From: Circinella umbellata
Lineage: Eukaryota; Mucoromycota; Mucoromycetes; Mucorales; Lichtheimiaceae
Length of the DNA stretch: 50,165 nt
Direction: 5' to 3'
NCBI GenBank assembly: GCA_025093555.1
Contig: JAIWNF010000121.1
Location: 1 to 50,165 of the forward strand
The translations under genes and the position numbers were made by a program. Shown here piece by piece: positions 44,790-50,165 of this stretch (the stretch's first letter is position 1; the number at the start of each line of letters is the position of its first letter). The notes beneath the pieces were generated by a model that made no database searches, was not told the origin of the DNA, and saw only the letters and a list, made by a program, of their open reading frames with translations.

Positions 44790-45858
44790 TGTGGTATATG
44801 TGCACTGCATAACTACCTAATCATAATAATCCTAATATAATTATAATATAAACTGACAAGCAAAGCTTATAATAAACACACGTCGGTTGCTTTACAAATA
44901 ATACATCACCGTATAAGTAATAATCATAACAAATCGTATATATAATAATACTTATAAATCATACACATCATAAAGAAGATCATCAAACATAAAGATGTTT
45001 ATTTATTCATATAATAATATACAATAATATCCATCCTCAATGGACAAAATACTTATTCGCCCCCGGATTTAAGAGTTAGGGTTTTGCTCTTCCCCCCTTC
45101 AAAACTGCTGATTTTGTTAAAAGTCAGATACGTATTAGTATAATATAGCTACATCTTACTGCAGGAGAGAAATATTTAAGTCAGAACTGCCATAAGAAAT
45201 AAAAAGAAAACTATGAAAAAACCAAGTGTTAGCAAAATGCCCTTATGTACCCTGCACTTATCTCTCCTCCTCTACCTAATTTCTTTATTTTCAGTAGAGT
45301 ATATAAATAAGAAATGGAAAAAATTAGTATTTTTAAAGAAATTACTTACACTTCACTTTACTATGCAACTTATCTTTCATTCATATAGCTGAATCTGAAA
45401 ATTTTTAAGACTGATTTGGGGGAGGAAAGATAAGTGCAGGGTATATAAGGGCATTTTGCTAACACTTGGTTTTTTCAGAGTTTTCTTTTTATTTCTTATG
45501 GCAGTTCTGACTTAAATATTTCTCTCCTGCAGCAACATGAAGCTATATTATGCTAATATGTATCTGACTTTTAACAAAATTGACAGTTTTGAAGGGGGGA
45601 GAGCAAAACCCTAACTCTTAAATCTGGGGGCGAATAAGTATTTTGCTCAATGGATAGGAAATATAAAATAGAAATATATATAAAGACTTACAATTTAATA
45701 ATTTAATTCATTCATTCTTTTTATCATATCTTTTATAATCAATCTCTAATAAAAGACATATAAGATTCTCACAATATTTATTACTGTTATTCATTTGTCT
45801 CTATTCTATTCAATTCTATTTAACCACTTATCTTTATATATATTTCACCTATACTTCA
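44790..45858 (+). repeat. 3' LTR of element 4 with nested MITE
   Basis: 459 bp of LTR in two pieces around a 601-bp MITE plus its 9-bp duplication. Ends CTATACTTCA, followed by the target duplication ACTAC. Confidence 0.92.
45045..45645. mobile_element. 601-bp Mutator-type MITE in the 3' LTR
   Basis: Terminal inversions of about 240 bp starting CAAAATACTTATTCGCCCCC, few mismatches by eye. Flanked by 9-bp duplications CTCAATGGA (45036-45044, 45646-45654); the 5' LTR has this site once. Long terminal inversions and 9-bp duplications are the Mutator signature. No ORF inside. Confidence 0.88.
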
Positions 45859-46824
45859 ACTACTCTTTCTTTTTACACACATACCCTTTCTCTGAATTAT
45901 ATTACTATAATATATTTGTTTACTAATGGTGGTAGTATTTTATTTTATTTTTCTTTGGGTAGATTTTATAACTTATGTAAATAATCATTGAAAAAAAAAG
46001 TGCTGCAGATATGGGTTGATATTACGGTTTATATACTTGGATTTAGATGATGAATATTTGGATGATGAACATTTGAACTGTACAAAATAGAGAGAGTATT
46101 GGGGTTTATAATTATATTATATATATCACTATGGTAATACAAATATCAAATAAACTATTCTAGATGTCTTCTTCAACGAATGGTTTTTTTTTATTTGCTA
46201 TTCTTTGTTTTGGAAGGGGACAAATATTAGTATTATCATGAAATAATATAGGAAATGTTGTGACATGAATAATTTGAGGAATAATATGTTATAAGAAATA
46301 TAATGAATAGGGACAAGTAATAACATTTCAACATCTCTGGGATTAGATCATTTCAAAAAGTTTAGATCTAAAAAGTTTGATGAATCTTCAAGTTGATAAA
46401 ATAATATTTGTCACATTTATTGACTAACTACACTTACATTAAAAATGCGGCATACTTTTTCAATCCAATATTTTATCTTTTTTTTATAAACACCTATAAA
46501 CAACTTTATTGAAAAAAAACACCCAATACCACTTTGAATCTTTTGGATGGTTGCATCATCGGATCAGATGATACACCCATCGGCATCCGCATCCGCATCC
46601 ATAAAGACCCATCTACATCCAAACTTGTGGATACAGATGCGGGTCGCATGAGCGGATGTCAGATGAGATGAAGAATGCTAAAAATAACATTATCATTCAT
46701 ATAACTTACCATTTATAATTTTTTAAAAGAACTTCTAATAATAAAAACGGTGGTCATTATTTTTTGTTTTTTGGTAAATGAGCTAATTTTTACCAGGCGT
46801 AGCTGTGTATATCAACTACAAATT

Positions 46825-47079
46825 TTACTCTCAGTTAAGATGATATCTTAATATTATAATAAAAAATAAATCTCTACCATTGTCATCAAGATCCATCATA
46901 TCCTCATTGCCTTAACTCGCAATCCATTCTTCAAAAACTTCTGTGCTATAATCACGCTTATGACGATCTTCGGTACTTTCTTTTTGGTGAATGTATTTTT
47001 CTGGTCGCATACTCATTTGAAAACACTGGTTACAAAAACATTTTTTGATCCTAAAATAAATTTCAGAAGCTGTCTGCAT
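46825..47079 (-). pseudogene. zinc-finger remnant, second copy
   Basis: Minus-strand copy of 11190-11444 beginning MQTASEIYFRIKKCFCNQCF. The CxCxxC and RHKRDYSTE parts are kept; Gln becomes a TAA before GNEDMMDLDD. See the copy at 11190 for interpretation. Confidence 0.45.
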
Positions 47080-47169
47080 TTTGCGAAAAAAAAGAAAAAA
47101 AAACTAAATAGCAAAAAAGAGTAATGAAGTATTACAATGCTCAACGAATATTGCATAACTTAATATTTA

Positions 47170-47322
47170 TTTTGTATAAGGTAACTTTTTATTTGAACAC
47201 GTTTGAGAATACTCAAACTAAGAATTTGAGCGACCTAGTTACTCAAACTACTGATTTGAGCGGTTTGAGCCAGCTCAAACCCAAAAGTTTTAGCAAGACC
47301 GATTTTCTCAAACCACCTTTTA
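47170..47322. repeat. subterminal TTTGAG/CTCAAA repeat block, right end
   Basis: Inverse of 10909-11085 with a ~27-bp deletion of one TTTGAG group. The element end CCAGTG is at 47331. Confidence 0.7.
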
Positions 47323-47331
47323 AGTCCAGTG

Positions 47332-47779
47332 TACAACACATTAATGTCATATTATTTTTGGCAGATCAATACTGTAGCCAATAGAAAATAGAATAGAACA
47401 AATGATAATTAAAGAATAAAATATAAGTTGAAAGATAATGTTTATTGTTTTAATTATGAACAGCTATTTATATGTTTTCCTAACTATTATGAATAATGAT
47501 AAATATATGTAAGACTAATAATAATAATATACGTGGAATGATTGTAGATTGAATACGTGTTCATGACTATGCAATGTATACGTGTTCAAATGGATAATAT
47601 AGTAAAGTGACGGTGATATGGATATAACTACGTGGCATCATAAAAATCAAATATCTTTATGAAAGAAGTAACACAAAAATAATCCAAAAAGGAAAATGAA
47701 TGTAACTGTTATTTTTGACTATGACATTGAAACTTATTAAAAAATATAAGCAGCATTTAAAATGTCCGATACTGCTTAT
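47332..47779. other. AT-rich flank of tRNA-Glu, nothing recognised
   Basis: No gene or paired repeat seen. A run AAAA at 47759-47762 (TTTT on the minus strand) lies 18 nt past the tRNA-Glu 3' end and may terminate it. Confidence 0.5.
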
Positions 47780-47851
47780 TTCCCCCACCGGGAATTGAAC
47801 CCGGGCCACCTGTGTGAAAGACAGGGATCCTAGCCACTAGACCATAGAGGA
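47780..47851 (-). tRNA. tRNA-Glu (TTC)
   Basis: A 72-nt cloverleaf on the minus strand. Acceptor TCCTCTA pairs with TGGGGGA (two G-U pairs), discriminator A. The D arm has GGTCTAGTGGCTAGGAT, the anticodon stem is CCTGT/ACAGG with loop CTTTCAC (anticodon TTC), T stem CCGGG/CCCGG. No intron. The 5' end (47851) is 8 nt from the start of LINE-2. Confidence 0.95.
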
Positions 47852-47968
47852 GAGACACTTGTCGAGTACCGCGCGCGGCGAATTCGAAGCCTTTATATAC
47901 TTTTTAATTCCCCCCCAAATTTTTTCTTTTATTTTTATTCTGACCCCCTATTTTTTTTAAATTTTTCC

Positions 47969-49536
47969 AAAATTAACCACGTGACACCCGATAAGCAAGA
48001 AAATAACACAAAAATAATTAAAAAAATAGAAATTACACCTACTACCACAATCATCACCCCACCCAGTGCGCCAGAATCTGCTGTAAGACTTACTAGTTAT
48101 AGCAGCAAACGGCGTGCATCAGATAACACTATTCGTGCTTCATTAATTCCTATTGCTAAAAAAGCAAATATTAGTAATAAGGAATTTAATCAAAATAGTA
48201 ATTCAGCATCCAGTAGAATCAATAGTACTATGCCTGCTGAAAAACCAACACCACGAGCTTGTTCGAAAGCAACACTACCACCAGCCAACGAACCTGATAT
48301 TATCCAATATATCAATAAAAAATTGGAACAACAAGCAAATGACAATGATCGTCGTTTCAAAGCGCAACATGATCAATTACTTGATCTTCAACAACAAAAT
48401 AATAATATTTTAACTGAAAGTCAAAATATTATTTTAGAAAATAAAAAACTTCAGGAGCAGGTACACCAACTCCTCACAGAAAAAGAGGCATTTATAAAAG
48501 AATTAGATGCAGCACGTGTTTTGATCCAAAAACTGAAAGATGAAAAATCAGCCGCAGATCAGCATCATCATCAGCACCAACAATACTATCCCTTGTACGA
48601 TGATAATAGGGATTATCACAATGATGAACAAGGCTTGGGGCATTCACAGCATGCACCCTCGCAAAAGAAATGCCAGTTGTGGAACAACGGATCCGCACAC
48701 AAGTACAGCAGCAAAAACAACAAAAGCAACAACAACAAAATGTTCTGGCTAAGAAGCTAACTTATGCATCTGTTACTAATAAAAATAACAACAAAAATCA
48801 TAATAAAACCAGAAAAACACCAACCAAATTTATTAAAACACCAACAGCAGGAATGATAGCATGGGCGGGCCGTAGTTTCCAACCCATCGATCCATCAACA
48901 CCAATTGGATATAATTTTGTTTATTTATCCAGTCCATACCGCATGCCTCATAGTGAGGTTAGAAAACGTCTTCGTATACTAGGCGTCGCTCAAGCACGTG
49001 TACTGGATATCCATTTTCCAGCTAAGGGAGTTGTGGGTCTTTTGATCCATAATTCTTTTCAAACTAAATTAGAATCAGCACTTGCCAAAGGTGGCATTAA
49101 ACTCGTGGACTTTGATCCATTATTACCTTCAGTAATTATGGATCCAAAATTGGATAGTCTCACAACAACAGAAAAAATCAAGCAAGCAAAGGATATCCAT
49201 CAACGCCGTATTTTCCGCACTTGCTTGCAGATCCCCCAAGCTTATCTGGGTCATGCGATTATCCGTTATTTTTCTTCGGATGATTATTCCGGTCAGCATA
49301 AACTGCCACCTACTATGCTGGCTGAATATCAAAAGCACAGACCCGCGCCTATTCGCCGGCGTCGAGAATTAACACCTGCAGAAGTAGCAGCAACATTCAT
49401 TACATCAACACCACCAACAAAAAACAACGACACCAACAACAATCATAAAGGGGACGATGATATTGATATGGATGTTTCCTCATCCACAAAATCTGACACC
49501 ACCACCACCGAACCTCCAGTAGTAAATAATAATTAA
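47969..49536 (+). pseudogene. LINE-2 ORF1 protein (one frameshift)
   Basis: Open from at least 47969. The first in-frame ATG is at 48230 (MPAEKPTPRACSK), but conserved residues lie before it: PSAPESAVR (48062-48088) and SSKRRAS, as in LINE-1. A GTG at 47981 is the only other start-like codon. Domains: Ser/Thr/Asn-rich N-terminus, a coiled coil (KKLQEQVHQLLTEKEAFIKE), a His/Gln-rich linker where the frame shifts (48670-48760), then the conserved C-terminal block: MIAWAGRSFQPID, HSEVRKRLRILGVAQARVLD, HFPAKGVVGLLIHNSF. The acidic Thr/Asn-rich tail ends at TAA (49534-49536), which overlaps the ORF2 ATG. Probably binds LINE RNA. Confidence 0.85.
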
Positions 49537-50165
49537 TGAGTACTATACTTAAAATTGCTCAGCTCAATGCAAATGGAATCGAACGATCACCAGATGTGTT
49601 GATTAATTATTGTACTGAAAATAATATTGATATTTTATTACTAACTGAAACATTTTTACTATCTGGCAAACTAAATACATCATGGACGCAATCTCATAAT
49701 TATGCGTGGACTTCAGGCAACGCATGGGTTGGCTTTGGCGGGCTATCGCTACTCATACGTCCTGATTTTCCTTACCATGTTCACGTTCATCCACATCCAA
49801 ATCGTTACACTATCACCTGTACGATTGGATCATACACCATTCACTCACTCTACTTACCTCCGTCTCTCACTCTCCATGAATATTCCGAAACAATTAATAA
49901 CCTTACCATTAACAGCAGCACAATCATCCTTGGCGATCTAAATACTCGATTAGCTTCACAAACTGGTGATCAGCGGGATAATAATCGTGCACCATTTTTT
50001 CGTAACTGGCTTCTTGACCATGGACTTGTTCTATGGAATGAAACGTTGGCTTATGGAATGGCAACTTTTTATAAACCATCAGTTGGATCAAGTATCATCG
50101 ACTTTTTTATATCAGCAGCAACAGCAGTCAGAGCACCATCACTTGTAGTTCGAAACGATTTGGCA
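49536..50165 (+). CDS. LINE-2 ORF2 N-terminus: APE-type endonuclease (partial)
   Basis: ATG at 49536 shares its A with the ORF1 stop (TAATG). The frame is open for 210 codons to the window end. Residues: MSTILKIAQLNANGIERSPD (catalytic Asn region), ILLLTETFLLSG (Glu), TIILGDLNTRLASQTGDQ (GDLN) and SSIIDFFISAATA. It matches the LINE-1 endonuclease along its whole visible length. RT and 3' end lie beyond the window. With the preceding tRNA it forms the second case of the same insertion geometry. Confidence 0.9.
   Translation, partial: MSTILKIAQLNANGIERSPDVLINYCTENNIDILLLTETFLLSGKLNTSWTQSHNYAWTSGNAWVGFGGLSLLIRPDFPYHVHVHPHPNRYTITCTIGSYTIHSLYLPPSLTLHEYSETINNLTINSSTIILGDLNTRLASQTGDQRDNNRAPFFRNWLLDHGLVLWNETLAYGMATFYKPSVGSSIIDFFISAATAVRAPSLVVRNDLA

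Larger units (their letters stand above)
38956..45858 (+). mobile_element. element 4: chromodomain Ty3/gypsy (chromovirus)
   Basis: Two 459-bp LTRs (38956-39414; 44790-45858 minus a nested MITE), 5-bp target duplication ACTAC at 38951-38955 and 45859-45863. Gag, protease, RT, RNase H, integrase and a C-terminal chromodomain would lie in one frame if the 305 bases contributed by a MITE and two stops (40182, 43151) are ignored. A single long ORF plus no canonical primer-binding site recalls the Tf1/sushi group. By eye the LTRs differ at about nine positions, so insertion is not very old. Confidence 0.92.
37936..46680 (-). mobile_element. hAT-type element, copy C, interrupted by element 4
   Basis: Ends TAGTGTTCTTCAC (37936) and GAAGAATGCTA (46680), with the 8-bp duplication AAAATAAC on both sides (37928-37935 and 46681-46688). 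After removal of element 4 its length is about 1.84 kb, matching copy A. Same insertion site as copies A and B, so insertion preceded spread of the arms. Confidence 0.8.
36182..47331. mobile_element. CACTA-like foldback element, copy 2 (right arm only)
   Basis: Host sequence pieces 36182-36193, 37281-37935 and 46681-47331 match the arm 16607-17265 and, in reverse, 10900-11586. It ends ...CCAGTG at 47331, the inverse of 10900. The inner part is lost where the LTR of element 3 abuts at 36182. Nested in it: a hAT MITE (36194-37280), a hAT element (37936-46680) and, inside that, element 4. Confidence 0.7.
47860..50165 (+). mobile_element. LINE-2: non-LTR retrotransposon next to tRNA-Glu, partial
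   Basis: Begins TGTCGAGTACCGCGCGCG, then CCTTTATATACTTTTTAA, aligned base for base in spacing with the LINE-1 5' end. ORF1 and the endonuclease part of ORF2 follow; the rest is past the window. It points away from tRNA-Glu, as LINE-1 does from tRNA-Val. Confidence 0.88.

Noticed and set aside
10900..47331. The whole interval as one 36-kb transposon bounded by CACTGG ends
   Set aside because: The two outer ends have no matching 3-bp flank, and arm segments overlap in content (copy 1 and copy 2 both contain the hAT site), so they are separate copies.

Overview
The window is AT-rich eukaryotic DNA made almost entirely of nested transposable elements, with two intact tRNA genes and one decayed multi-exon gene as the only non-transposon content. 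LINEs with an endonuclease/RT ORF2, Ty3/gypsy elements (one with a chromodomain), intron relics of 64-103 bp with GTAAGG/GTATGT donors, and a CxCxxC transposase-type zinc-finger relic point to a fungus. An early-diverging, Mucoromycota-like lineage is my guess from overall character, not from a diagnostic gene. It looks like a heterochromatic or subtelomere/centromere-like transposon nest; no ordinary housekeeping protein gene is visible.

Layout. 2-672: an LTR (TGTTG...CAACA) abutting a 3'-truncated, minus-strand Ty3/gypsy copy (element 1, ~700-5398), whose LTR stops 10 bp short of the 5' end of a tRNA-Val sequence. 5423-10756: a minus-strand LINE (LINE-1) inserted in that tRNA-Val gene, flanked by a 22-23 bp target duplication; the intact tRNA-Val(AAC) is at 10765-10838. 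10900-18988: a giant inverted-repeat (palindromic) DNA element with CACTGG ends and TTTGAG subterminal repeats (CACTA-like), each arm carrying a hAT-type element at the same site; the right arm ends exactly at the hAT terminus, fused to a 5'-truncated gypsy copy (element 2, 18989-~24060). 25534-26591: degenerate intron-containing gene. 26822-36181: element 3, a 9.4 kb minus-strand member of the element 2 family with both LTRs, a separate integrase ORF and an extra uninterrupted 202-aa ORF. 36182-47331: part of a second arm of the CACTA-like element, disrupted by a 1.1 kb hAT-type MITE and by element 4 (38956-45858), a chromodomain Ty3/gypsy with matching LTRs and 5-bp target duplications that itself hosts two MITEs. 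47780-47851: tRNA-Glu(TTC), minus strand. 47860-end: a second LINE (LINE-2), plus strand, running off the window.

Most notable. (1) The 5' ends of two clearly diverged LINEs lie exactly 8 nt upstream of the mature 5' ends of two different tRNA genes, in the same divergent orientation, and one has a 22-23 bp target duplication extending into box A: evidence for a tRNA-gene-targeted LINE family. (2) LINE ORF1 appears to be protein-coding upstream of its first AUG (synonymous codon differences within conserved residues), and ORF1/ORF2 are joined by stop-start motifs. (3) Element 3 has 22-bp tandem repeats just upstream of its LTR TATA box, and similar repeats again in front of its additional 3' ORF, suggesting an internal promoter. 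(4) Element 4 duplicates its 15-nt polypurine tract/LTR-start sequence in the middle of pol, like a central PPT. (5) Several junctions (hAT-gypsy at 18988, the mismatched LTRs of element 3) record recombination between transposon copies.

Functionally almost everything except the tRNAs is broken: frameshifts and stops affect every pol gene seen. The additional ORF of element 3 and LINE-2's visible ORF2 part are open; LINE-2 is the best candidate for a recent copy, although its ORF1 carries a frameshift. All element names (1-4, LINE-1/2) are local labels.
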